A DNA stretch of 64,000 nt from positions 1,364,001-1,428,000 of the forward strand of contig JACZZP010000004.1 in NCBI GenBank assembly GCA_015183035.1, in the 5' to 3' direction. Within the stretch, counting starts at the first letter, position 1; each line of letters begins with the position of its first letter. Source of the DNA: Meloidogyne chitwoodi. Its lineage: Eukaryota > Nematoda > Chromadorea > Rhabditida > Meloidogynidae. The notes under the pieces were generated by a model. That model worked only from the letters and a program-made list of their open reading frames with translations. It had not been told where the DNA came from and did not search any database. Shown piece by piece: positions 18,155 to 30,327 of this stretch. Made by a program: the position numbers and the translations under genes.

Positions 18155-21100
18155 ATGACTTCTGCAAATTTTCAATTAAATGATCCTTCTGTTCGACCTT
18201 CAAATGAATTAATGCGACAGCGTTCTACAGGTTATTTATTGATTTATATATTATTAAAATAAATTTTGAATTAGGAGTTAAACGTTTACTAAACGAGGCA
18301 AAGGAGCTTTGCAAACCAAATGAACTTTTTCATGCACAGCCTTTAGAGGTTTTTTTAGTTTATGAAAAAATCAAAAAAATCTAATTTTTGGAAGTATAAT
18401 TAATTACGTACAGATCATAAATTCTTTTTCAATTTTATTAAAGGAAAATCTGTTTGAGTGGCATTTTACTGTTCGAGGGCCCCCAGATACTGTTTATTCT
18501 GGAGGAATTTACCATGGACGAATTTTACTTCCTGTTGAATATCCAATGAAACCACCAAATCTTCGTCTTTTAACGCCAAATGGAAGATTCGAAACAAATA
18601 AAAATATTTGCTTAAGGTTAATTATTACAAACTTTTTAAAATAATTTTTATTGCGACAATGATGTACAGATATCTTTTTTTTATATTAATTTTAAGTATT
18701 TCTGGTTATCATCCTGAAACTTGGTTGCCTTCTTGGTCAATTAGAACGGCCCTTCTTGCTCTAGTTGGATTTATGTATTATTTTATTTTGTTAAAAAATT
18801 GTTGTATTTTTAATTTTAGGCCCACTCATTCGGCTGGTGCTCTTGGGAGTTTAGAATGTAGCGGAGAGGAAAGGCAGCGATTGGCTATTTTGTATTTATT
18901 TAAAAATTAAAATAAGTAAGATTTAAGAAAAAAGTTTTAAGATTTTTAAGAAGTATTACTGGCCAATTTATTTTAAGAATTATTGGCTGTTCTTTAGTAT
19001 ATGGGGTCCGAGCTAGAAATATTTAATATATATCAATCGATTCCTCTCGTTGAGCTGAGCACGAAAATATAAGTTTTATTTCTAGGAATAATTTTTGAGC
19101 CGAGTTACAGGTCCGCAAAAATCGAAAAACCATAGGGGGGAGTAAGCTCTTCAAAGTGATTACCGCGGCTGCACTTAAATTATTTTCACTGAATTAATTA
19201 TTTTGTTGTAATTTGCGCCGTTGAATAACCATGTACCAAAAGCCAACGAGAGATGGGCTCCCAAATGAAGAAGTCATAAAACACTCCCAATAGGTCCAAG
19301 TTTGGCGTGTTTCCAGCAAACTTCGATCCTTCATAACTTTCTTCAAAATCGTTCAATCTCGACAATTTTGTCTCATTCGATAGGTCTCGAAGAGCCGAGT
19401 CGAATGAGCTATCATACTCATATTCTAATTTTTCACCCAAAAAAAAGCTTACTCCCCCCTATGGTTGTTCAATTTTCGGGGACCTGTAACTCGGCTCAAA
19501 AATTTTTCCTAGAAATAAAACTTATATTTTCGTGCTCAGCTCGACGAGAGGAATCGATTGATATATATTAAATGTTTCTAGCTTGGACCCCATATACTAA
19601 AGCGACCCCAAATTATTAATAACCTTTATAATAGAGATGGAATTTTTTTTTGTTTTTCTGAAAAATTTTTCATTTTTTTCAATTATATTAAGAAATAAAT
19701 AGATTTTTAAACTAACTTAATAATGATTTATTTTTAAGAAGTTTGGACTGGAATTGCTCACAATGTGGACTTTTAATGCGTAATGCTCTTCCCCAACTTG
19801 AAAGAAGTGAAGACACTGAGCGGCTAATTGAGGAGGTTAAAAATGTTTCTAATTCTGCCCCAGCTATTGAAAAGAATTCTTCTTCTACAGAAATAGGTTT
19901 ATTTAAAAGTATTTTAAACAATTTAAGAAAATTTTGGAGTAAAAGAGTCATTCTTTGAATATTTTCTAGTCTTACGTAGAAAAAAAACTTTATTTATATT
20001 CAGAAAAATTAACTTTTAACAAGGGAACATCCCGAACGGTGACCACCCAACTTGAAATTTAATTATCCTATGTGTAGAGCATATCGAGTTACTTTTCAAA
20101 ATTTTTACCGTTCAAGTGTAAAACGATTTTAAGTGGTGAAAAAATTTATTCAAAGTTAGAACACTTGTAAATACATGGGGGCTTATTTTGCGAATTATTT
20201 TTTTGCAAATTTTTTTACAAATGATAGCTCATTGAAAGAGATTAGCGAACTTAGTCGAAGGAGATCAAAATCAATTAATTTAGTTAAATTTAGACAAAGT
20301 TATTAACGATAGAAGTGATTAGTTCTGTAGTTATATTCGGAGCAGCCGCGGTAATCACCTATATTAGCTTGGTCCCCCCTTTCGTTTTAAAATTTTCAAT
20401 GGTCTATATCAGGGTTGCATCGGGTTACCCGATACCCGAAACCCGGCCTTTTTTTCGACCCGAAACCCGACCCGAGAAATTTTGGAAAACCGGACCCGGA
20501 AACCCGACCCTTTCAGTATTACCCGATACCCGACATTTAAAAAATTTTTCCTTCTTTCTCTTTACTTCCCTGAACCTTTTGCATGGAGGAGAGAATAATA
20601 AATAAAAGAAAAATTTATTCTTATTTTAAATAGCTTTAGTATATGTAGGTGCGTTTGTGGTTGAGTGGTTAGTAGCGTAGTCTACTCTATAGGAAATGTG
20701 GGTTCGATTCCTAAAGATGGATAAATAATTTCGTGTACATTAATTACCGTCTGCTTTTATTTTTCGCTCGTTTTTCAATTTTTTAAATAAATTAAAATTC
20801 CTAAATTTTCGCCTGTAGCGCTAAAAAAGGTGAATTTTTGGCAACTAAGGTGGAATAATTTTTTAAAAATTTAGCCTGCGGCACTAAATAGGGAATTTTT
20901 TTTGTAAGAGGTTTAACAAGTTTAAAAATTTTTGTCTTACTGAATGCAAAATTTTTTAAAAATTTTCGCCTGCGGCGTAAAAAAACGGAATTTTTGGCAA
21001 TTAAAGGAAAAATATGCAAAATTTTCGCCTGCGTCACTAAAACTACCCGAAACCCGAAATTTATGAAAATCTACCCGACCCGACATTCGAGCTCAACCCG

Positions 21101-21720
21101 GTGCAACCCTGGCCTATATCTCGGTCCAAAATCGTTTTGCACTTGAACGGTAAAAATTTTGTATAGTAACTCGATATTGCTCTACACGGTAGGCATAATT
21201 AAATTTCAATTAGGTTGGTCACAGTTCAGGATATTGCCTTGTAATTAATTTTTTATTTTAAGAAATTTTTTTAAACCATCTCTACATTTTTTTAGACGTT
21301 GCTGCTGTTCTTGAATCAATAGTGGGAGAAGTTGTGAATGTTTCAGATGATAATTCTCTAATTAATTGTATATTTTAAAAGTTTTTACTAAAAATTTAAA
21401 TATTTTATGATTTTTAAAATTCTTGAGAAAGATTTACATTTTGCCGTTTTATTCAAAAAATCTAATTTATATTACTATTAATATATTTTCATTATTTTTA
21501 AGCTAATACAACTTCAACAATTATTCAAGCAACTCAACAAACAATTGTCACTGCTTCTAATTCTCATCCAATTACTCAACAAAATGTTCAAGCTTCCCGT
21601 TCTTTTCTTTTGCATAATCCACTTATTTGGATTTTTATTTTGTCTATTCTCTTTTTTGCTCTGTTTTTTCGCCGTTTATTAAATCAAAATATTGATGGAC
21701 AATTTCAACAAACTTTTTAA
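18155..21720 (+). CDS. UBE2J1: Tail-anchored ubiquitin-conjugating enzyme E2 J1 (ERAD)
   Basis: An ER-membrane E2 that ubiquitinates retrotranslocated proteins in ER-associated degradation (yeast Ubc6 group). Exons: 18155-18230, 18275-18348, 18444-18616, 18697-18774, 18820-18891, 19739-19896, 21296-21367, 21503-21720; 306 residues. The UBC fold shows VKRLLNEAKEL, HAQPLEENLFEWHFTVRGPP, GGIYHGRILLP, EYPMKPPN and NGRFETNKNICLSISGYHPETW. Catalytic Cys is about 106, and the usual HPN is replaced, as in the NCUBE family. WSIRTALLALVGFMPT and the WNCSQCG dicysteine follow. A low-complexity linker leads to the C-terminal anchor IWIFILSILFFALFF. Introns 5 and 6 carry element E4 and a Harbinger-like element with a hAT-like element inside it. 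Length and layout fit human UBE2J1. Confidence 0.95.
18985..19609. mobile_element. Merlin-like foldback element E4
   Basis: Inverted repeats of about 160 bp (CTTTAGTATATGGGGTCC and complement), preceded by GGCTGTT on the left and GGGGTCG on the right. Flanks gaattatt (18977-18984) and aaattatt (19610-19617) give an 8-bp duplication with one mismatch. The middle (about 19133-19462) is the core module, minus orientation relative to E2, nearly identical to that in E5. It is in UBE2J1 intron 5. Confidence 0.7.
20410..21111. mobile_element. hAT-like non-autonomous element, CAGGGTTGCA ends
   Basis: Ends CAGGGTTGCATCGGG and its complement are hAT-like. Flanks gtctatat (20402-20409) and gcctatat (21112-21119) give an 8-bp duplication with one mismatch. 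Subterminal arrays of ACCCGAAACCCGA follow on both sides. Inside are four dispersed copies of a TTCGCCTGCGGCGCTAAA-type unit and a tRNA-like Pol III promoter (20650-20725). No transposase is seen. It is inserted in the Harbinger-like element. Confidence 0.7.
20650..20725 (+). repeat. tRNA-like A/B-box remnant (SINE-like)
   Basis: TGGTTGAGTGG matches a Pol III A box, and about 45 bases later GGTTCGATTCC matches a B box. The 5' and 3' ends do not pair into an acceptor stem and the T stem is imperfect, so it is a tRNA-derived remnant rather than a functional tRNA gene. A related B-box fragment lies in reverse near 40005-40035 in the second hAT-like element. Confidence 0.5.
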
Positions 21721-22461
21721 TTTTTTTTTAATTATGAAAATGAATTAAGGTGAAGTTAGTTAACATTTTATTTTTTTTGGATTTGATGAAAATCGGGTTT
21801 TTATTTAATTCTTTATGTATTATTGCTTGATAAAAACTTTTTTATTATTCAGAAATTAAATTTATTTAACTTGTTCTATTATAATTACCTATTTTATGCA
21901 ATACCTTTTTGTTATAGTCTTTAATGTTAAATTTTTTCCTTAAAGCTAAGAATTTTATTAAGATAATATTCTAATTTTATTATAAAATAATTTTTTGTAA
22001 AATAAATTTTTTATATTGTTTTAGTTAATATTTATTTTACTTTGAGTAATTAATTTAAAATATTTAACTTTGGTATATTCAAATATTTTGAAGAATTTAT
22101 ATTTATTTTATATTAAAATTTTTAAAATAGAAATTTTGAATATAAGGGAATGTTAAGTTTTACTAATTATATTAACAGAATTAACTATTTTCTATATTAT
22201 TTATATAATTAAATTTATTTAAAATCTTATTTATTTTTCTCCAATTTTTTTAAAATTTTGTTCTTATTGTAGATTTTGATATTTGCTATTATTTAATGTT
22301 TTCACTGATTGTGATTTGAGTTTTTGTTTCTGCAAAATTCTAAATATATTTCTACATAATGTAAATTAGTTTAATTATTTAATTAATAGAATAGGTATAT
22401 AATATTTAAAATGTTGGTTATATAATTGTTATTTATTATTTACTATTTATTGGGGCAATTT
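21721..22461. other. Convergent intergenic region
   Basis: AT-rich 3' flanks of UBE2J1 (+) and of the secreted protein gene (-). I see no gene or element. Confidence 0.5.
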
Positions 22462-23547
22462 TTATACTTTTTGTCGTTTTTGTTGTTGATTATTGTTTTT
22501 TGAATTATTTTCTAATTTTTTAAATTCTAAAATATTTTTTGTAAAATATTTTCTCTCTTTTTCCCAAAGATTAAGAAGTTCGATAAATTTATTAGCTTCT
22601 TTATTTATTTTTTTAATTTCATAATATTCAAATCCAATAAGAGTACAAAAATATTCTTCAGAAATTTCATAAATATTTACTAAATTAATTTCATAAATTG
22701 CTGGTGGACATTTAATTTGAATAATATCCTTAATATTTATATTATTCTTTTAAATTAAAAATAAAGTTATTATAAGAATATTAAATTTTGAAGATTTTTA
22801 ATTTTTAATGAATTTAATTTAAAAATAATAAGAAAAATAATTTAAAAAACAAAAATTCTCAATTCCTTATTTGATTACATTTTTATTAAAATTAATTAAA
22901 TATTCATCTTTTGGACAAACATTATCTATTATTATTTTATCAAAATAAATATTTTTAATTTTTCTTTCATCTTTACAAGTAATTTTAGCAAATTCTTTAA
23001 AAGAAAATTTTGAATTTTCAATAAATTTAATTGCTCTAAGAGGATTTTGATCTAATATAAAATCAGAAAATAATTTATAATCTTCATAATTAAATATTAT
23101 TTTTTGTTGTATAACATGTATTGCAGAAATTATTAAAACCTGATCACCTCCAGAAAGATAAATATTATTTTCTATTTTCTGTAAATTTATTTTTAAAATT
23201 TAATTTATTTTCTTTTAAAAATATTTAAAACATACATGATCTTGATATCTAATTTTTATTATTAAATCTTTATTTAACCAATTATTTGGAATATCTTCTA
23301 ATATAATAATATCATATCTTTTACTCATAAATTCATTTTTATTTTCAATTTTTAATTTTTCAAAATTTTCTTTTAAATAAAAAGATAAAGAAAAACGATG
23401 TTCACTAATTTGTGTTGATGAACATATTTTTTTATAACATCTTCCATCAGTACTATTACTCCAAATAATTTTAATTCTCAAACGATGAGAATAAGAAAAT
23501 GATAAATTTAAAATTATTATATTAATAAGAAAAATAATATATTTCAT
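22462..23547 (-). CDS. Secreted protein, family not recognised (298 aa)
   Basis: Three phase-consistent exons on the minus strand: 23236-23547, 22879-23178, 22462-22746. The N-terminus MKYIIFLINIIILNLSFSYS is a signal peptide. The mature part is rich in Lys, Ile and Asn, with five cysteines spread along it (GRCYKKICSS, AKITCKDE, DNVCPKDE, FCTLIGFEY) and no further membrane segment. The C-terminus is charged and Gln/Lys-rich (NNNQQQKRQKV). I do not recognise the family. Secretion plus apparent lineage specificity would be compatible with an effector or a cuticle/gland product, which is speculation. It is divergently paired with another unrecognised secreted gene 1.4 kb away. Confidence 0.65.
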
Positions 23548-24932
23548 TTTAAAAATTAAAGAATTTAAAATTATCTATAAATTTAGTTATATTAATTATT
23601 TTGATATGAAGAAATTTGTCAAAAATTAATTATTTTATTTAAAATTTTAGCATTTTTGAAAAAAAAATATATATTAATAATTTTTATTAAATATTTAGAG
23701 TTTTATATTTTTGGTTACTTTAATTAAAATAAATTTTAGGTCCCAATTACTTTTAATCTAATTTTACTTCTAAAGTTCGCAGATATAAAAATAATTTTTA
23801 AAAATTTACAAATAAGAAAAATTAATTTTTTTTTGTCAAAATAATTTATTTCAAAATAAAAACAAATTAATTAATTAATTTTAAATATTATAAATTATTT
23901 TAATAAAATGTAATTATAAAAATTAAAATTGAATAAATTAATAATTTTAAGAGTTTCATTTTTTTGAAGTATAAATAAAATCAAATCCATGTCTAGACTT
24001 TATTTTTGCTTTTAATTTATTTTTCTTTAAACAAAAAATAAAATGAAAAATCAATTTATTATAAATTCGAAAAAGTGCAAATATTTAAATTAAAAAATAT
24101 TACAAAATTTAAATTTATTTTTTATATTAAAATATTTAAAATAATTTTTATTATTTTTCAGAGAATAAAAGAATTATTTAATAAATTAAATTTAAAAAAA
24201 TTTATTGTTAATCTATGATAATTAAATTAATTTTGTTAATAAAAATAGAAATAATTAGAATATAATAAATTTAAAATTAAACGTAAAAATTTTTTATTTA
24301 TTAAAAAATTAAAAAAATAGAATAAAAATAATTAAAAAAAAGAATATATTTAATTATTAAAAAATTAATATAATAATTTTATTAAATTTTATGTTCAATT
24401 AGCTATATATTCAATTCAATTCATAGACTTAATTTTTTATTTAAAATGTTTCTTTTTAAAGTTTCTTATAAAAATGTTAAAAAAATTAAAAGATTTTTCA
24501 TTTAAATTACTAATTTGAAAAATATTAAAAAGTTAATTAAAATTTTAGGCTTTATTATATAAAATTTTTTTTATTAAATATTAACTAAATTTTTTATTAT
24601 GTTTTATTCAATATTAAATTTGACAATTTGTTTTTCATTTTTTTTATTATTTGTTGATGACTAATTTAAATATATTTATTTATTAACATTTAGTAATTTT
24701 AACTATAAATTATTTTTTATTTAAATAAAATATTACTATAATTATTTATTAGATTTAATAAATTAATTTATTAATTTAATAATAGAAGATATATATTTTT
24801 TATATATTTGAATTAAATTTAGAGCCCAACAAAAAGTTAATATTTTAATAGAATAATGAAAAGTCAAAAATGTTTTTTCAGTTTTATTAATAATTATTAT
24901 AAAAAAAAATAATTTTTTAAATCTTTAATAAA
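23548..24932. other. Divergent intergenic region between two secreted-protein genes
   Basis: About 1.4 kb of extremely AT-rich DNA, with long T/A runs and no recognisable coding segment or element. It should contain both promoters if the head-to-head genes are co-regulated. Confidence 0.45.
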
Positions 24933-27473
24933 ATGGATTTATTATTTTTCCTTTTTTTAAATATTTTATTTATTATTTTGTCGAAATTGGCTGTTACAGA
25001 AGACGACGAGTAATTATATTTAATTAAATAAATAATAAATATTATTATTTTTTAAATTTTAAAATATATTTATTAAAATTAAAGTTTTTCAATATGTAAT
25101 AATCCAAATGGAAATCAAATAAATCAAAAACTTTCAAAACGTTTTCAACTTGAATATGAAGATTGGATTGGCAATATGGCTTGTAATGAATGTAATAATT
25201 GTGAACGTTTAGGTTGTGCAAGTAAAGAAAATGATGTAATTATTGATAAATTAAGTAATGGTGGTTTTTTAACTGATCAAAGTGATTTTAATGTGGAAAT
25301 AGAAATTGATGTTAATAATTGTCAAAAGGTTATTATTAATAAATTATTATTATTATTTTAATTTTTATTAAAATAATAGAATTGAACATTCAAAAAATTA
25401 TCAAATTATAAATACTTTATAAATAATATTTTTAAATCTTCACCATTAAATTCTGTTAGAAAATGATTTATTAAATTAAATATATACTTAAATAATTAAT
25501 TTGTCTTACTGTCACAAAATATACATATATTTAATATTTAAAATATTATTTTAAATTTAATTAATCTTATAATAATTTTAATTTAAAAATAATTTGATTT
25601 AATTAATATTTTAAGATAATATATTATTCTATAAATGAATGTACTATTGATGTAAAATTAACAACAATTAAAACAGGAACTAATAATGTTAGTAATAATA
25701 TATTTTTGAATTATTATTTAATATAATTAAGGAAATAAATAAATTAAAAATTTTTTAAAATGAGACAAAAAATATAAATTATAAAAATAATTTAATTAAT
25801 TAAGGAAACTAATAATAAAGATTATTTAACAACAATTATTCCAAGTATTACTAAATATCCTGGATCACCTTTAAGTAAAATATCTAATTGGAATTTAAAA
25901 GTTAATAATATATTATTTTTTAAAATTCAATCATTTGGAAAAATTCCTCAAGGAAAAGAACCATATTTTGAATTAATTTTATGTGAAAATAATAATCAAA
26001 ATAATGGAGAATGTGGTTTATATTTAAATTTATTAATATTAATAAAAGAATTTGAAAAGATTTTTTCCCATAAATTTTAAATATTTAATTTTATAAATTG
26101 TGACAAAACAATTTTGTAGAAAAAATTAAATATAAATTATTATTTTTTAAATCTTATTATAATTTTAATATAGAAAAAGACAATATAATACTTAGCATTA
26201 AATATAATTTTGAAAAAGAAGAATTTAATAGTTCTAATGAGGTAACCTTTAATTAATTAATTAAAAATAATTAATTTATAAATAATAAAAATAATTTTAA
26301 AATTTAAACAATTTAAAAGGGAAAATTTGAAATGAAAACACCTCGCGAAAAAAAAAATATAAAAAATAAACCAATTGAAATGAAATTTGTATTGGAAATG
26401 AATTTAATTGAAGTTACTATTATTATTAATAATATTAAAGAGAATAATAATAATACTAAATTTTATTTTAATTCAAAAAAAGAAAATATAAATTATGAAA
26501 TTAAGCAAATTATTGTAAGTCTAATTAAATTAGATAAATTATTTAAAAATTTAAATTAACAGATAACTGATTATGGAGAGAGGAAAGATATAATGATTGA
26601 AAGTTTTAGTCTTCCTTACTCAAATACAGAATTGGCTTTGAAGAATAATGCAGCTATAACATTTTATTTTGAATTAATTCAGCTTCCAACATTCTTTACT
26701 GTTGCCTTACAAACAAAGAAAGAAGAAAAATTTAAACTTGATTATATCAATGGAAATGAAAATCATACAAAATATGGTTAAATAATAAAACTAATTATTA
26801 AATAAATTCTGATTTTTTAATTGTTAAAAAATTTAAATAATTTATTAATTTTTATTAAAATTATTTTATTAAGGAGATATTTCCCTTGTAATATTTGTTA
26901 ATATTTATGATCTAGAGAAAGATGACACAAAAACAAGTAACAGTATATTTATAAGATATCTAAATAAAAGAAATGAGGTAAGAATTTTTCTAATTTAATT
27001 AAAAAATATTTGTGTAAAAATATTAAAAAATTTTCTAAATTTAAATATTAATTTTATTCTTTTTTAAAAATTCGAATTATCTTTAAAATAAAATTTCAGA
27101 GCTCTAAATTCAATGGAATAGTAAATATGACAACTTTAGAAACAAATTCTAAAAAACTAGAAATGAAAATTTCATTTAATTATATTAAAAAACAGAATTT
27201 TTTCAATGCAACTACAATAATCTCAAATGGCACAAAAGATTTGTTAATGCTAAATAGAAAAATCAACATTAAATTAGCTGAAATAAAACAAATAAATGTA
27301 TGTTAATTTTGGAGTTGGATCAATTAATCATTAAATAAAATTTATAAAAATTTCCTAAACATTCAGAGTAAATCTATAATCTAAAAATTTAGGTGGAAGG
27401 AGAAAAAGATGATGATGGAACACAACGAGTCAGTTTTTATGAGAAACCTTTGTTTAAAGAAGGAAAAAAGTGA
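24933..27473 (+). CDS. Secreted Asn/Lys-rich protein, family not recognised (505 aa)
   Basis: Ten exons with consistent phases: 24933-25009, 25085-25328, 25616-25687, 25805-26015, 26120-26241, 26320-26514, 26563-26776, 26874-26977, 27100-27297, 27393-27473. It starts MDLLFFLFLNILFIILSKLA, a signal peptide. Residues about 55-75 hold a cysteine cluster (ACNECNNCERLGC). The rest is beta-strand-like segments broken by Asn/Lys-rich linkers (PIEMKFVLEMNLIEVTII, AAITFYFELIQLP, KKLEMKISFNYIKKQN), suggesting repeated sandwich-like units. No family is recognised and no catalytic motif is seen. The exon chain was assembled by hand: the signal sequence, phases and stop are good support, but boundaries of the most AT-rich exons are the weakest part. 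Confidence 0.65.
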
Positions 27474-28747
27474 AGAAAGTATTACAAAAATAATAGTGTA
27501 TAATAAATGTATTTGAATGTAATAAAATTAAAGGTACCTAAAATATTAATAAAAAAATTTCGATTTTTCGTTCTAAATCGAGTTTTTTTATTCGTTTCAG
27601 AGTCCCTATCAATTCAAAAAGTATAATTTGATATTTTCAAAAATTGTAGTTTGTCTAAAAATTTGGGCGATCACCGTATCGACTTCCTGACCGAATACAA
27701 CCGCCATGGATGACCAATTTCAGGCCGATGTTCTTGGGATGATGTCCCGAACCCTGGCATACTGAGGCCAAGCCTTGAGCCAATCCAGTGTGCCTTGACT
27801 GCAGCGACAGCAAGCAGCAAATCATTATCGCACTTTTTGATAGAAGAACATAGTTTAGATAAAGGATGAAGAGAATTTTGGGCGATAGAGTTGTTTTGAA
27901 GGAGAGAAGAGACTGAGATACGATAGCAGTTTTGCTTATTGATTTGCTGAGGCGAGAGAGCTTGGACAGTGAATTTAGAGAGTGTGGCGGGCATTGGACA
28001 TTGAAAATATTGCATCAATACGAACAGAGATGGTGAATAAGAGGGAGCACACAGCAGACACGAGCACACGCAGCAGCGAATACGCCGAGGCAGCACTGGC
28101 CCATGCGGGAAACGGCGCCGAACGGGATCGCATTAAATAGATTTCTCCCATACTTATATATAATGTTGAAGAAAATATTAAAGAATTGTATATGGGGTGT
28201 AAATTGTGTTAGAGTTCTCAGATAATTCTTTCCTATAAAACAAAAAAATATTTGTAAGGAAACATAGAGGCAGAGATAAGTATGTACCTTACCAAATTGT
28301 CTCATCGAAAACATGAAAATATGCTTTTAAGATGACAAATTGCCCAAGGTGGCAAAATAGACAAATTGCCACAAGAATAATAATAGCCACAAAAATTGCT
28401 CTTAATTCTATATATATAGGTATAAACTTATTTCACTCACAGTATATATTACGACGTCACTTTCCAATTGTGCTTTCGAGGATCAGTAACCGCTTTGCTA
28501 CGCCGCGAGATAATTTTCCGATTTCTGACAAGAAATGACAATAAAAACATTTGAAATTTTTTAATCAAAAAAGGTAAGAGTAATTAGAAACGGGTTGGTA
28601 AATATACAATAAAAATATATATTCTATTAAAAAAGTGCATTTAATGCTAAATCAAAATATTCGCAAATATTATCTTTATAAACAAATCAGATATTTATGT
28701 AGTCTAATTAAAATAAAACAAAATAAACTATTTTTTAATATCTATTT
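27474..28747. other. Intergenic with GC-richer island of unknown origin
   Basis: Bases about 27668-28145 are far richer in G and C than the surroundings and contain CT/AG-rich stretches. Long open frames on the minus strand look compositional, since their translations are Ser/Cys/Pro-rich without domain features. A second mixed-composition block at 28335-28545 has a TATATATAG-type box and a CTACGCCGCGAG segment. The pair could be a retroelement remnant or solo LTR, but I found no terminal repeats or primer-binding site that prove it. Confidence 0.4.
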
Positions 28748-30327
28748 TCAAATAGTTTTATTAATAGATTTAATCATTTCATCAACTATAGTAGGATTGA
28801 ATCGATCATTGTCATTTTTAAAAGTATGATAAACGTTTGGCCACTCATCCTCTGAATAAATTTCCAAATATTTTTGATTTTTGGAATCTTTATCCCAAAC
28901 ATAGTTGTCTGAATGAAAATCTTTTTTCCAACCTTCTACACCATAATCAGACTAAAATTTAATTAAAAAATATTTAGATTAATTTAAAAAAATAATTATT
29001 TACTTCAATAATTTTCTTATAATCACATAATACATGAAATAATTTTCCATGCATTTCTGCAGCACAAATCTCCTCAGATAATTTTGGATAATCCCAACGA
29101 ATATGTTGTTTTACTAATACACGCATTCCATTAATAGAAGCATTTTCTGTTGAATCTGTTTTTCTATACATATAGAAAAAGTCAATTTTAATTCCATCAA
29201 CAAAAACACTTAATTCAAATGAATTCTTTAATCGACCTAACACCCAAATGATTTTAAAGACTTTTGATGTGAGTATAGCTCGAAGTAAATCACTTAAAAA
29301 AGTTTAAAATTATTTTATTAAATAAAGTTAGTACCTAAAATAGAGAATAAGAAAAGAATAAAGTTGTTCTTGTCCTTACTTTTATTAATAGAATTGCTAT
29401 TTTATCTGATGGACGAAAATTTGTTTTTGGATTATATACCTATGTATTTAGGATAAATGCGGGAATAAAAAGTTATTTTATACTTATTAAAATAAAAAAA
29501 TATTAACTCAGAATGTTCTTCTCTGAATATACCCATATCAGTGTCTTTAGTGTGCGGAATTAATGAACATTCTCTTGCCCAACCTTAATTTAAAAATATT
29601 TCTATTTATATATTTAAATAAATTAAAAAAAACCAAGTAGAGTGCCACTAAGAAGAAAAACTGTTGCATTGTATTTATTAATTAATTCAGTAAATTCATA
29701 AAGTCTATCAACAAATTTAATAGGTATTTTCCTTTTGATATTTTTTGGTCTTTTAAGCAAAGGCGTACATTCAAAATATTTTCCATTTTTCCAATCTTTT
29801 GTAAAAGATTTCCAATCTTTAGGCATATTAATGTTATAAATATTTGATTGAATTAATTGATATCTTTTTTAGAATATTAAATTTAATAATAAAATTATTT
29901 GAAATTGCTTTATTATCTATTTATGAGAACTAAATATTACCTTTTAGTCGCAATTTTTGTTGAATTGTTAATATCTTTGAAAAGCCAAAAATTTTTTTCT
30001 TCAGAAATATCCCAGATATATTTAATTTTAATAAATTCATTAGATTTTTGATCATAGCCATTTGGAATTGCAACAATCACTGGATATTTACAAGCTCTTC
30101 CATTGTTTAGATTTTCCAAGCAATTAACATCAACAATTAAAGACCTATATTTAATCAAATTAATTTATAAAATATATTTAAAAATACCCGTTTAATGTTT
30201 CATATTTAATTTTTGCAGAAGTAAGCACTTGATCTTTGTAGTAATAATAATAATTTATGAAGAAAATAACAAAGATTACAACAAAAATTGGAATTATAAA
30301 AATACTTTTATAATTTAAACGACGCAT
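28748..30327 (-). CDS. Fukutin/LicD-like type II membrane protein
   Basis: Likely a Golgi glycan- or phosphosugar-transferring enzyme of the fukutin/LicD nucleotidyltransferase superfamily. Six exons: 30188-30327, 29941-30144, 29634-29863, 29508-29583, 29004-29292, 28748-28951, giving 380 residues. After MRRLNYKS comes one membrane anchor (IFIIPIFVVIFVIFFINYYY), then a stem. The conserved block reads FLLSGTLLGWARECSLIPH, then the acidic motif HTKDTDMGIF (Asp about 204 and 206), expected to bind metal. VLGRLKNSFELSVF, IKIDFFYMY and DYGVEGWKKDF follow, as in the nematode fukutin-like group. The reading frame requires skipping a tempting 60-base open stretch at about 29362-29421, whose frame ends in a stop. 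Substrate is unknown. Confidence 0.85.

Larger units (their letters stand above)
20020..21241. mobile_element. Harbinger-like MITE hosting a nested element
   Basis: Imperfect inverted repeats of about 120 bp (left CAAGGGAACATCCCGAAC; right complement CAAGGCAATATCCTGAAC). TAA occurs on both sides, a 3-bp duplication as in PIF/Harbinger or Tourist elements. It contains a partial copy of the CCGCGGCTGC module near 20342 and was interrupted by the hAT-like element at 20410-21111. It lies in UBE2J1 intron 6. Confidence 0.55.

Noticed and set aside
27671..28314. Two overlapping open frames on the minus strand in the GC-rich island
   Set aside because: They are Ser/Cys/Pro-rich with no domain, no splice continuity and no signal of selection; open frames are expected by chance in balanced-composition DNA.
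29362..29421. A 60-base open stretch that looks like an exon of the fukutin-like gene
   Set aside because: Flanking exons join directly in phase to give the expected family sequence, while inclusion of this segment puts a stop in frame.
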